Origin: DATARH01 sp046724035
Lineage (GTDB): Bacteria > Pseudomonadota > Alphaproteobacteria > ATCC43930 > CGMCC-115725
Assembly: GCA_046724035.1 (NCBI GenBank)
Contig: JBKOVT010000002.1
Coordinates: 1-8,505 of the forward strand
Direction: 5' to 3'
Length of the DNA stretch: 8,505 nucleotides
Positions 1-6,094 of the stretch are shown here, piece by piece. The stretch's first letter is position 1; each line of letters begins with the position of its first letter. Below the pieces are notes generated by a model, which searched no databases, was not told where the DNA came from, and saw only the letters and a list, made by a program, of their open reading frames with translations. Made by a program: the position numbers and the translations under genes.

Positions 1-1488
1 TTTGTCGGCTTGAAGCCGGCGGAGTTGACGCGCATAGCCGCGAAGTCCCAGGACGTTTTGACCCAATGGGCCGCCAACTACATGGCAAAGGCCTCCGACC
101 ACAGCCTGCAGGCGATGCTCGATGCCTCCGCCTTGCGCACCTACTCGGGTTCTCCTGAGAGCTTCTTTACCGGCGGTGGCATGCAGGGTTTCGGCAATTT
201 CGACAGCGATGAAAACGGCGGCAGTTACTCGGTGATCGATGCTTTCAAGCATTCGGTCAACCTGTCCTTCGTCCGCATCCTGCGCGACATCGCCAACTAC
301 TATACGGCCGAGAACGGCATCGACGCGAAGCGGCTCCTCGATGAGGAAGACACGCCGGAGCGCGAGGCCTATCTGCGCCGCTTTGCCGATGCCGACGGCA
401 AGCGCTTTATGTGGCGGTACTACAAGGATTTCCGTGGCCTCAACCCGGACGAGGCGATGGATCTTTTGATCCGCCACACCCGTCGCACGCCGCGAGCCCT
501 GTCCGCGATCTACCTGACGTTCCATCCCGATGCGCGGCTCGCGGATTTCCGCGATTATCTCGCCGCCAATCTCAGAGGCGCGTTCCTGAGCCAGGAGCAG
601 CTCTGGGAAATGTATACGAACCTCTCGCCGGAGAAGATGTCGCTGGCCGACCGCGGCTATGTCGCGGGGATTCACCCGCTGGAATTGTGGCTCGTCAATT
701 ATCTGAAGGACCATTCCGGCGCGAACTGGAACGAGGTCGTCGACGCCAGTGCGGATGTGCGGCAGGAAATTTACGGCTGGCTCTTCAACGGAAGCCTCAC
801 AAAGCAGGACACCCGCATCAGGATCCTGATCGAGCAGGATGCCTTCCAGCGTATCTGGGAAAACTGGCGCCAATACGGCTACCCGTTCGGTCATCTCGTC
901 CCCTCGCTCGGCACTGCGATCGGCGCCTCGGGCGACCGTCCCGACGCGCTCGCCGAGCTGATGGGCGTCATCATGAATGACGGGGTGCGGATGCCCTCGA
1001 TCTCGATCGAGCGGCTGCGCTTTGCCGAGGGCACGCCCTACGAGACGGTCATGAAGCGCTCCGCCGAGCCCGACCGCGTCATGTCGCATGAGGTGGCGGA
1101 AGTCGCGAAGCGCGCGCTGACGGGCGTTGTTCAGGAAGGCACCGCGCGCCGCCTCATCGGAACCTACAAGGCGGCCGATGGCACCGATCTGCCGGTCGGC
1201 GGCAAGACCGGGACTGGCGACAACCGCTATCACCATTTCGGCGCGGGCGGCGGCATCACCGGCTCGCGCGTTGTCGACCGCACCGGGACGTTCGTCTTTT
1301 TCCTTGGCGACCGCTTCTTCGGTACGGTGACCGCCTATGTGCCGGGGCCGGAAGCGGCGCGCTTCTCCTTTACGAGCGGCCTCGCGGTCCAGCTCCTCAA
1401 AGTCCTCGAACCTGAGCTACGGCCGCTGATCGCGTCGCCGCCCGCCCCGGAGGGGAAGCCGGTCGCCGACGCCTCACAGCACTCGTAA
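1..1488 (+). CDS. Penicillin-binding protein, C-terminal transpeptidase part (5' end outside window)
   Basis: This is the C-terminal 495 codons of a peptidoglycan synthase; the frame is open to the left edge, so the start and any N-terminal glycosyltransferase domain lie outside. A TTG at 10 should not be taken as the start. The transpeptidase domain cross-links peptidoglycan stem peptides in the periplasm. The SxN motif is visible as SVN at 253-261, inside an 'A-x-x-x-S-x-N-x-x-F-V-R' context typical of class A PBPs. The KTG motif is at 1204-1212 (GGKTGTGDNRY). The SxxK nucleophile motif is not visible and presumably lies just upstream of base 1. SxN and KTG are about 317 residues apart, far more than in E. 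coli PBP1a or PBP1b, because of a charged, aromatic-rich stretch around 310-870. The tail after about 1400 is Pro/Ala-rich. The gene converges on the hydroxylase gene, leaving a 65-base gap. Family call is firm; the precise subclass is not. Confidence 0.85.
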   Translation, partial: FVGLKPAELTRIAAKSQDVLTQWAANYMAKASDHSLQAMLDASALRTYSGSPESFFTGGGMQGFGNFDSDENGGSYSVIDAFKHSVNLSFVRILRDIANYYTAENGIDAKRLLDEEDTPEREAYLRRFADADGKRFMWRYYKDFRGLNPDEAMDLLIRHTRRTPRALSAIYLTFHPDARLADFRDYLAANLRGAFLSQEQLWEMYTNLSPEKMSLADRGYVAGIHPLELWLVNYLKDHSGANWNEVVDASADVRQEIYGWLFNGSLTKQDTRIRILIEQDAFQRIWENWRQYGYPFGHLVPSLGTAIGASGDRPDALAELMGVIMNDGVRMPSISIERLRFAEGTPYETVMKRSAEPDRVMSHEVAEVAKRALTGVVQEGTARRLIGTYKAADGTDLPVGGKTGTGDNRYHHFGAGGGITGSRVVDRTGTFVFFLGDRFFGTVTAYVPGPEAARFSFTSGLAVQLLKVLEPELRPLIASPPAPEGKPVADASQHS

Positions 1489-1553
1489 TCGCACCGATGT
1501 GAAGGGGTCGGGCCGATGGCGACTGCCGTCGAGCCGGCACCCCACTGAGACGG

Positions 1554-2330
1554 CTACTCCGCCGGCAGGCGCGCCGTCCGTCGCGAGGCGGCGGTCGCCG
1601 CGAGGTTGCGCCTCACCTCGGCATCGTGCTCCGGGTGCAATGTTCCCATCACGCGGTCCCACAGCGTGAAATGCGTTGCGTAGTTGCAGCGGAAATACCG
1701 GTGGTGCTGATCGTGATGCGTCACCGACACGAGCGGTGAGGGGGGCCGGCACCAGCTCCCGCCATGCTCCCAGCCGCTATGCCCGATGACGCCGGTCACC
1801 TGATCGTAGAGCTTATGCAACAGCAGCACCGCCGGCGCTGCCGGGATCAGGAAGTGCGCGACGAGCCAATAGGATTGCAGAAACAAATTGTCGACGAGCC
1901 GATCGCTGTTGTTCGACCACGCGACCGGCGTCACCGTGAGGTGGTGCCAGCGATGCACCCAGGGATAAACCGCCGGCGTGTGGATCAGCCGGTGAAACCA
2001 GTAGAACCAGGTGTCGAACAGGATCAACGAACCGATAAACGCCAACACGCTGCCGGCAACCCCGCCAATCGGCCGGAGGCCCCAGCCGAACTCGGCATAA
2101 AGCCAATGCCCGGTGCCGAACATCGCCGCGATCGCGAAGAGGGACAGCAGGCTCTGATGCTGGTCGCGTCGGATCAGGTGCTGTGGCGTTTCGCGCGACT
2201 GGATCTTCGCGGCGACAATCTGCCGGTTGAGCCGCGCGACCACAAAGCAGGTCACGACATAAGTCGCAACCAGCATCGCGTACACCGCCGCGACCGTGGC
2301 AATCCAGGAAATTGCTCTCTCAAGCGCCAT
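1554..2330 (-). CDS. Sterol desaturase / fatty acid hydroxylase family membrane protein
   Basis: This 258-residue integral membrane protein belongs to the fatty acid hydroxylase superfamily, which uses a histidine-ligated diiron centre and O2 to hydroxylate or desaturate lipids or sterols. The His clusters are all present in order: H113-RLI-H117, H126-RW-HH130, H184-SGWE-H189 and HH206-DQ-HH210. Hydrophobic segments lie at about residues 8-34, 62-80, 88-112 and 150-172. The length is normal for bacterial members. The ATG at 2328-2330 follows a GC-rich leader (GGCGAGA about 8 bases upstream), which is a weak Shine-Dalgarno. The C-terminal 20 residues are Ala/Arg-rich and probably not structured. 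It lies downstream of the encapsulin gene on the same strand, but 136 bases and a probable terminator separate them, so it is likely its own transcription unit. The substrate cannot be told from sequence; a hopanoid, carotenoid or fatty-acyl substrate are all possible. Confidence 0.9.
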   Translation of the reverse strand: MALERAISWIATVAAVYAMLVATYVVTCFVVARLNRQIVAAKIQSRETPQHLIRRDQHQSLLSLFAIAAMFGTGHWLYAEFGWGLRPIGGVAGSVLAFIGSLILFDTWFYWFHRLIHTPAVYPWVHRWHHLTVTPVAWSNNSDRLVDNLFLQSYWLVAHFLIPAAPAVLLLHKLYDQVTGVIGHSGWEHGGSWCRPPSPLVSVTHHDQHHRYFRCNYATHFTLWDRVMGTLHPEHDAEVRRNLAATAASRRTARLPAE

Positions 2331-2399
2331 CTGGGCGGTCTCGCCACTTGCCTGCCGAGCCTACGCCTTAGCACGCCAGCGACGAAACGTGGACGGCTT

Positions 2400-2426
2400 A
2401 AAGATCCCCGCTGAGCGACAGGGGGA
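2400..2426 (-). terminator. Probable rho-independent terminator of the encapsulin operon
   Basis: On the minus strand, about 40 bases after the encapsulin stop codon, there is a hairpin: TCCCC-CTG, loop TCGCT, CAG-(bulged C)-GGGGA, followed by TCTTT. The stem pairs 2405-2409 with 2422-2426 and 2411-2413 with 2419-2421. The T tract is short and interrupted, so termination strength is uncertain. It sits between encapsulin and the downstream hydroxylase gene, where an operon end would be expected. Seen by eye; no folding energy was calculated. Confidence 0.42.
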
Positions 2427-2466
2427 CTTCGGCTCTCAAGCGACGAGTACGTGGGTAAGCCGCTCC

Positions 2467-3291
2467 TCAACGCGAGACGCGAGTCTCGCCCTGCGGCGCG
2501 ATCACGCAGATCGCCTTGGGTTCGTCGACGCGCAGCACGATGCTTTCGCTGACATAGAGCTGATAATGGACGCCGTCCTGGCTGCTGTATCCGGCCTGCA
2601 GATCCTGGCCGAGAACCAAGACCCCGGCCCGCGTATCGACCAGCCCGCCGCCCGGGATCGGGGCCTTGTAGATGCCGGCGGTGCACAGCCGCCGCAAATG
2701 CTCCAGCGCCATGACGTCGCTGCCGGGGAAGAGCCGGAACAAATTGTTATAGAGCGCCGGCGCCAAGGCGAGCGCATACGGGCCGCGATAACCGCTGTTA
2801 TCGAGCTGGGTCGCAGCGGCGAGCACGTCCTGCAGCGCACGGTCCGGCGCCGCCCAGTCGCTGCCCGGGACCTCTTGATGTCCTTCGATCGTCAATAGCC
2901 CCGCAAGCCCCATCGTGGGCTGCCCGATATAGATCATCTCCTCTTCGCGGTTCGCGACCGCTTCGGCGGCGTCCTGGGCCGGGCTGAGATCGAGCGGCTG
3001 CCCGTTCATGACATAGGCCGAGACGCGTCTGATGCTGAGCTGAAAGCTCTTGCGCAGCATCGGGAGCGGGATCGCCCGGCCCATGACGGCGCCCGCCTCA
3101 TCGGGTCCGGGCTGCCGGCAATAATCGTCATTGCCGACCTCGATCGTCGTGAGCCCCACCCCAAACGGCCCTTCGAGATCGAGATAGCGCCGGGCGGTCA
3201 GCTGATCGCGCGCCGCGCTCGCCGCGGCCTCGTCGATCATCTGCCAGACCTCGCCGGGGAAGGGCGCCCGGTCGCGGTTGAGGGTGTCCAT
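2467..3291 (-). CDS. enc: Encapsulin shell protein, family 1 (linocin M18/CFP29-like)
   Basis: This 274-residue protein is a family 1 encapsulin, which assembles into an icosahedral HK97-fold protein shell in the cytoplasm and encloses a cargo enzyme. The N-terminus MDTLNRDRAP matches the family opening (MNNLYRDLAP in the mycobacterial protein as I remember it). Other landmarks are R34-R35...D38-x-E40-GP (family 'R-x-x-D-V-x-G-P'), 'PLPMLRKSFQLS' at 75-86, the 'GYRGPYALAL' strand at 168-177, 'LVLGQDLQAGY' at 225-235 and the C-terminal 'YVSESIVLRV' strand at 246-255. The length is close to the usual 265. I prefer the ATG at 3289-3291, which overlaps the EncFtn stop as TGATG and has AAGGGA eight bases upstream. 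A GTG three bases earlier is also possible. The position corresponding to the T. maritima flavin-binding Trp appears to be Arg here. The upstream EncFtn gene identifies the shell's cargo and its job, iron storage. Confidence 0.96.
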   Translation of the reverse strand: MDTLNRDRAPFPGEVWQMIDEAAASAARDQLTARRYLDLEGPFGVGLTTIEVGNDDYCRQPGPDEAGAVMGRAIPLPMLRKSFQLSIRRVSAYVMNGQPLDLSPAQDAAEAVANREEEMIYIGQPTMGLAGLLTIEGHQEVPGSDWAAPDRALQDVLAAATQLDNSGYRGPYALALAPALYNNLFRLFPGSDVMALEHLRRLCTAGIYKAPIPGGGLVDTRAGVLVLGQDLQAGYSSQDGVHYQLYVSESIVLRVDEPKAICVIAPQGETRVSR

Positions 3292-3677
3292 CACCGCATT
3301 CCCTTCAGAGAGCCGATCGTCACAACAGCCCCGCGCGACGGCACGCCGGTCGCGGGACGGGCGCCGGAATCCGCCGCTTCGACGGCTTTCTCAATGCCGG
3401 TGATCGGGGTTTCGGTGAAGAGATAAGTCTTCAAATGCCCGGCGAAATCCGAATTGTGACGCCGGATCCATTCCAGAACCATCGAGGCGTGCTCCATCTC
3501 CTCGCGCATGTTGTGCAGCAGGATCTCGCGGAGCGCCGCATCCTCGGTGTCGTCGGCGCGCTGCCGGTACCAGTCGACCGCCTCGAGCTCCTCCATCAGC
3601 GAGGTGATCGCGTAATGAAGCAGGCGCGCTTCCTGCGACAGCACATCGCGCGGCACATGAAGATTTTCGCTCGACAT
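3291..3677 (-). CDS. Encapsulated ferritin-like protein (EncFtn), encapsulin cargo ferroxidase
   Basis: This 128-residue protein is an EncFtn, a half-ferritin that dimerises to form a diiron ferroxidase site, oxidises Fe(II) and deposits iron inside an encapsulin shell. Helix 1 carries SLMEELEAVDWY (26-37) and helix 2 carries HNMREEMEH (55-63). By alignment in my head to the Rhodospirillum rubrum protein (E32, E62, H65), the ferroxidase ligands are E30, E60 and H63, with E29 and E32 as the likely metal-entry residues; all are intact. 'HLKTYLFTETPIT' (81-93) is the conserved third segment. The flexible tail ends in TIGSLKG (120-126), the encapsulin-targeting peptide. The start is the ATG at 3675-3677, with GAAGAG just upstream; the frame stays open further left, but that part shows no family similarity. 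It is translationally coupled to the encapsulin gene, whose start overlaps its stop. No Fur or Irr operator was recognised upstream. Confidence 0.96.
   Translation of the reverse strand: MSSENLHVPRDVLSQEARLLHYAITSLMEELEAVDWYRQRADDTEDAALREILLHNMREEMEHASMVLEWIRRHNSDFAGHLKTYLFTETPITGIEKAVEAADSGARPATGVPSRGAVVTIGSLKGMR
3300..3306 (-). promoter_or_regulatory. Encapsulin Shine-Dalgarno inside the EncFtn targeting-peptide codons
   Basis: On the minus strand, GAAGGGA lies eight bases before the encapsulin ATG. The same bases are the end of the Leu codon plus the Lys and Gly codons of the SLKG shell-targeting motif. With the TGATG stop/start overlap, this sets up re-initiation, so shell synthesis should depend on cargo translation. 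The site decides in favour of the ATG at 3291 over the GTG at 3294. Confidence 0.65.
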
Positions 3678-3799
3678 CGCTCTTCGCCCCGGAGTCAAAC
3701 ACTGGGGCTCGCCGGCCCTGTCGGCAAACGCGCCCGAGCTACAAACGTTCACGGCTGAGAGCGAAGCGGGGCTTTCGCGCAATGATCCTCGGCAGAGGT

Positions 3800-4030
3800 T
3801 CAGTGCGGCAACAGCAGCGAGGTAACGAGGTCGGCCGGCCAGAACAGCCCGGCGGAAAACGCGACGGCGAGATTGGCCGGGTCGTGCCAGCTCTGCCCGG
3901 CGCGCGCGTCCGAAATGAGATGCGCCGCGATGTCCGCCGCCACCGCCACCCCATAAAGACAAAGGAGCGCGAGCCACACCCGCCGCCATCGCGTCTGCGT
4001 CTCGGCTGAGAAGTGCTGGGGGTTTGGCAT
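3800..4030 (-). CDS. Small membrane protein upstream of the encapsulin operon (unknown function)
   Basis: I do not recognise this 76-residue protein by name. It begins MPNPQHFSAE, has a basic patch (R14-W-R-R17), a first hydrophobic segment at about 18-39 (VWLALLCLYGVAVAADIA), a short polar loop with SWHDPAN (47-53), and a second hydrophobic segment at about 54-74 ending in LLLPH. This suggests a two-helix inner-membrane hairpin. The ATG at 4028-4030 is chosen because extending further upstream would translate the palindromic repeat. No strong Shine-Dalgarno is visible. It lies 122 bases ahead of EncFtn on the same strand, with a weak hairpin at 3761-3778 between them, so co-transcription is possible but not shown. 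The patterned hydrophobicity argues for a real gene. Confidence 0.55.
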   Translation of the reverse strand: MPNPQHFSAETQTRWRRVWLALLCLYGVAVAADIAAHLISDARAGQSWHDPANLAVAFSAGLFWPADLVTSLLLPH

Positions 4031-4060
4031 TTGGCGACTGGTAATCTCAGCCCGAACTAG

Positions 4061-4080
4061 GTCCCGGCGTAGGCCGGGAC
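4061..4080. repeat. Perfect short palindrome (REP-like hairpin)
   Basis: GTCCCGGC (4061-4068) and GCCGGGAC (4073-4080) form a perfect 8-bp stem with the loop GTAG. It lies between the hss stop and the small membrane protein gene. Similar short palindromes occur between genes in many Bradyrhizobium-like genomes, from general knowledge. There is no T tract on either side, so it is unlikely to be a simple terminator. Confidence 0.7.
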
Positions 4081-4112
4081 ACATTCTTCAGCGGCTCGGC
4101 GACCTGATCAAT

Positions 4113-4184
4113 GGATCCCGGTCTTCGCCGGGATCTCGGTTTGGCATACGGAAAGGACCGCAGCCTTCGCCAGGATCTCAGTTT
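4113..4184. repeat. Tandem pair of REP-like units, 42-base period
   Basis: Two 30-base units, at 4113-4142 and 4155-4184, match at 24 of 30 positions and are separated by 12 bases. The first holds a perfect 8-bp stem, GATCCCGG (4114-4121) with CCGGGATC (4128-4135), around the loop TCTTCG. The second has lost most of this symmetry (GGACCGCAG...CCAGGATC), so it looks like a decayed copy. Both units end in a similar ATCTC-(G/A)-GTTT. They begin about 20 bases past the hss stop codon. Confidence 0.65.
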
Positions 4185-4203
4185 CGTGCGGGATGGCCGG
4201 CCG

Positions 4204-5628
4204 TCACACGACGCGGATGTTTTTGAACTGCCAGGGATCGTCGCGGTCGAGATCCTCGGGAAAGAGCCGCCCGCGATCCTGCAGCGGCGTCCAGTCGCCC
4301 CATACGCCGACGACATCGCCGAGATAGGGCCCGCAAATTTCGAGCACGCGCTCGAAATCCAATTCCTCCGGCTCGATAACACCGCGCTGCGGGTTCTCGA
4401 TCGCCCAGATGATTCCGGCGAGAACCGGCGCGGTGACCTGCAACGAGGTCGCATTGTTGTGCGGCGCGACGCGGCGCGCCTCGGCGATCGACAACCGCGA
4501 GCCATACCAATAGACGCCCTTCTCGGGCCCGAGCAGCAAGACGCCCAGCTCGTCGATGCCCTCGACGATCTCCTCCATCATGAGCCGCTTCCGGGTCTGC
4601 AGGTGCCAGTTCTTGCCGGCCAGCTCATGCAGGCTCAGCACGGCGTCGTCGCACGGGTGATAGGCGTAATGGCAGGTCGGCCGATAGACCGCCCGCTCTC
4701 CCTCCCTGATCGTCAGGTAGTCGGCGATCGAGATCGACTCGCCATGGGTGATCAGAAACCCGAGATAGGGGCCTTCGAGCGGTGTCCAGCTGCGCACCCG
4801 CGTCCCGGCGCCCGGCCGCAATAGGTAGATCGCGGCCCCGCTGCCGAAATCGTGCCGGCTTCCATCGGCCGGAAAATGCCGCTCATGCGTCCCCCAGCCG
4901 AGCTCCGCCGGCTGCGAGCCTTCGCTGTAGAAACCGTCGATCGACCAGGTGTTGACGAACTCGCCCGGCGCCTTCGGGATCGTCGAGACCTGCGTATCGC
5001 GCTCGGCGATGTGGATGGCCCGCACTCCGAGACGTTGCGCCAGCCGGCCCCAGCCGCCGCGATCCGCCGGTGCGGCAATCGCGGGATCGGCGTCGCGCGC
5101 GACATCCAGCAGCGCCTGCTTGACGAAATGCGACACGAGCCCGGGATTGGCGCCATGCGTGATGATCGCCGTCGGGCCGGCGTTCTGGCCCGGCTGTCTC
5201 GGGCGCAAGGCCAGCGCGCTTTCGCGCAGCGCATAGTTGGAGCGCGCCGCCGGCGGCAGGTTCGGATCGGTATAACCGCCCGGCCAGGGCTCGATGCAGG
5301 TGTCGAGATAGAGCGCGCCTCGCTCCCGGCACAGCTCGATCAGTGCGACGCTCGATACATCAACCGACACGTTGAGCAGAAAATCGCCGCGACCGAGCCG
5401 CGCTTCGAGCACGGCTCGGTAGTTCTCGCGGGTCAAGGCGGCTTCGATAAATTCGATCCCGTATTCGACTGCCTCTTCGTGACCGCGCGGTTCGGCGGTG
5501 ATGACCGTGATCTGTTCGGGCCGGATCTCGATATGGCGCAGCAGCAGCGGCAGGACGCCCTGGCCGATGCTGCCGAACCCGATAATGACGAGGCGGCCGG
5601 AAAAGGCTGTGTATTTCTTGTCGAGCAT
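4204..5628 (-). CDS. hss: Homospermidine synthase (NAD-dependent)
   Basis: This 474-residue cytoplasmic enzyme makes homospermidine from putrescine (EC 2.5.1.44, NAD as a recycled cofactor), the main polyamine of many alphaproteobacteria. The N-terminal Rossmann fold shows V14-I-I-G-F-G-S-I-G-Q-G24. Strongly conserved blocks are 'DTCIEPW' (109-115), 'RSNYALRE' (129-136), 'GANPGLVSHFVKQAL' (159-173), 'IHIAERDTQ' (205-213), 'NTWSIDGFYSEG' (226-237), 'QPAELGWGTHER' (239-250), 'HGESISIADYLT' (295-306), 'RPTCHYAYHPCDDAVLSLHE' (316-335) and the C-terminal 'LFPEDLD...DPWQF'. W228 and E236 correspond to active-site residues W229 and E237 of the Blastochloris viridis enzyme, from memory. Length and both ends match the family. 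The ATG at 5626-5628 lacks a clear Shine-Dalgarno. A candidate promoter lies 30-58 bases upstream. Downstream lies a repeat cluster, then the encapsulin group on the same strand. Confidence 0.97.
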   Translation of the reverse strand: MLDKKYTAFSGRLVIIGFGSIGQGVLPLLLRHIEIRPEQITVITAEPRGHEEAVEYGIEFIEAALTRENYRAVLEARLGRGDFLLNVSVDVSSVALIELCRERGALYLDTCIEPWPGGYTDPNLPPAARSNYALRESALALRPRQPGQNAGPTAIITHGANPGLVSHFVKQALLDVARDADPAIAAPADRGGWGRLAQRLGVRAIHIAERDTQVSTIPKAPGEFVNTWSIDGFYSEGSQPAELGWGTHERHFPADGSRHDFGSGAAIYLLRPGAGTRVRSWTPLEGPYLGFLITHGESISIADYLTIREGERAVYRPTCHYAYHPCDDAVLSLHELAGKNWHLQTRKRLMMEEIVEGIDELGVLLLGPEKGVYWYGSRLSIAEARRVAPHNNATSLQVTAPVLAGIIWAIENPQRGVIEPEELDFERVLEICGPYLGDVVGVWGDWTPLQDRGRLFPEDLDRDDPWQFKNIRVV

Positions 5629-5657
5629 CGAGGAGCGCCGCTTGCGGGAAGCCGGAA

Positions 5658-5686
5658 GCGGTACGGTCGCGCTCCGGCAATGTCAA
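5658..5686 (-). promoter_or_regulatory. Candidate sigma-70-type promoter of hss
   Basis: On the minus strand, a perfect -35 TTGACA (5681-5686) is followed by a 17-base spacer and a weak -10 TACCGC (5658-5663). This would start transcription near 5651, giving a leader of about 20-25 bases before the hss ATG. The -35 and the spacing are good; the -10 is poor, so the call is tentative. Confidence 0.4.
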
Positions 5687-5763
5687 GGTGAGCCGGCGCG
5701 GCACACTCGTGCCCAGAACCTATGCCACCCTACTGAATGCGATGGCGCTAGGAACCGGCGCGC

Positions 5764-5967
5764 TCAGCCGCGCAGATGTCGCGTTCGGTGCCGTAGCATC
5801 GAGGCGCCGGCGCGCTTGTGCGGCGCTCGGCGGGCGCTGTTTTGAGCCTCCGCCTCGAATTCCGACGCCCAGAGCCGCAGCTGCTCGATGACTTCCGGAA
5901 CCCTAGCGAGCTTCAGCAGGTCGCGGCAGCGCTGCGCCTTTCGGGCGAAATACGTGGCGTTAGGCAT
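5764..5967 (-). CDS. Small hypothetical protein, helical, Arg-rich C-terminus
   Basis: This 67-residue protein is of a kind common in Hyphomicrobiales genomes (short 'NA-x-YF-x-x-x-A-x-RCR-x-L' proteins), but it has no function that I know. Residues 4-40 look like an amphipathic two-helix unit: ATYFARKAQRCRDLLKLA, then VPEVIEQLRLWASEFEAEA. The tail from about 44 is Arg/His-rich and may be disordered or bind nucleic acid. The ATG at 5965-5967 is supported by a near-ideal Shine-Dalgarno (GGAGGT, seven bases upstream). It is cytoplasmic, with no signal peptide or membrane segment. It lies 135 bases upstream of hss on the same strand; hss probably has its own promoter. It diverges from the S41-family gene on the other side of the spacer. 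Confidence 0.62.
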   Translation of the reverse strand: MPNATYFARKAQRCRDLLKLARVPEVIEQLRLWASEFEAEAQNSARRAPHKRAGASMLRHRTRHLRG

Positions 5968-5974
5968 CGTAAAT

Positions 5975-5980
5975 ACCTCC
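5975..5980 (-). promoter_or_regulatory. Strong Shine-Dalgarno of the small hypothetical gene
   Basis: GGAGGT on the minus strand, seven bases before the ATG at 5967. It is the best ribosome binding site in the window and is the main support for calling the 67-codon gene real. Confidence 0.7.
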
Positions 5981-6094
5981 GATAGAGCAACACGAACGCC
6001 TTATCGCGGTTCAGGTTGGGGAAAAGTGGTTGAGGAGTCCCTTCTGAAGTCGCGTGGTTGCGGGACGCCACAGGGCCGTTTGCCGCGCTCTCTC

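Noticed and set aside
1504..1543. GGGGT...ACCCC inverted repeat between the convergent genes as a bidirectional terminator
   Set aside because: Only the outer five bases pair cleanly; the inner stem needs bulges and there is no T tract.
1764..2414. Plus-strand open frame opposite the hydroxylase gene
   Set aside because: Antisense to the His-cluster protein; its composition (Arg/Asp/Gln/His) mirrors the opposite codons.
2472..2489. Perfect 7-bp hairpin (GCGAGAC...GTCTCGC) at the end of the encapsulin gene as a terminator
   Set aside because: It lies inside the coding sequence before the stop codon and has no T tract. The hairpin at 2405-2426 is a better candidate.
3761..3778. Hairpin GCGAAGC-GGG-GCTTTCGC between the small membrane protein gene and EncFtn as a terminator
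   Set aside because: Short stem with a bulge and no T run on the minus strand. It does not settle whether the genes are co-transcribed.
3678..3799. Iron-responsive operator (Fur or Irr box) upstream of EncFtn
   Set aside because: I looked for an AT-rich palindrome of either type and saw none; possible -35 elements here lack a matching -10.
3291..3989. Longer EncFtn reading with an N-terminal extension
   Set aside because: The extra 104 residues are low-complexity Gly/Arg/Ala and overlap the small membrane protein gene; EncFtn family members start near MSSENLHVPRD.
4031..4084. N-terminal extension of the small membrane protein (MCPGLRRDLV...)
   Set aside because: It is the translation of the REP-like palindrome, a frequent source of false N-termini.
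4113..4184. Possible CRISPR array
   Set aside because: Only two diverged units with a 12-base spacer and no cas genes; the inner palindrome fits a REP-like element.
4852..5691. Long plus-strand open frame opposite hss (279 codons), and another at 4111-4824
   Set aside because: Both lie on the strand opposite a clearly conserved enzyme. They are Arg/Pro/Asp-rich with no domain or ribosome binding site, as expected from GC-rich codon shadowing.
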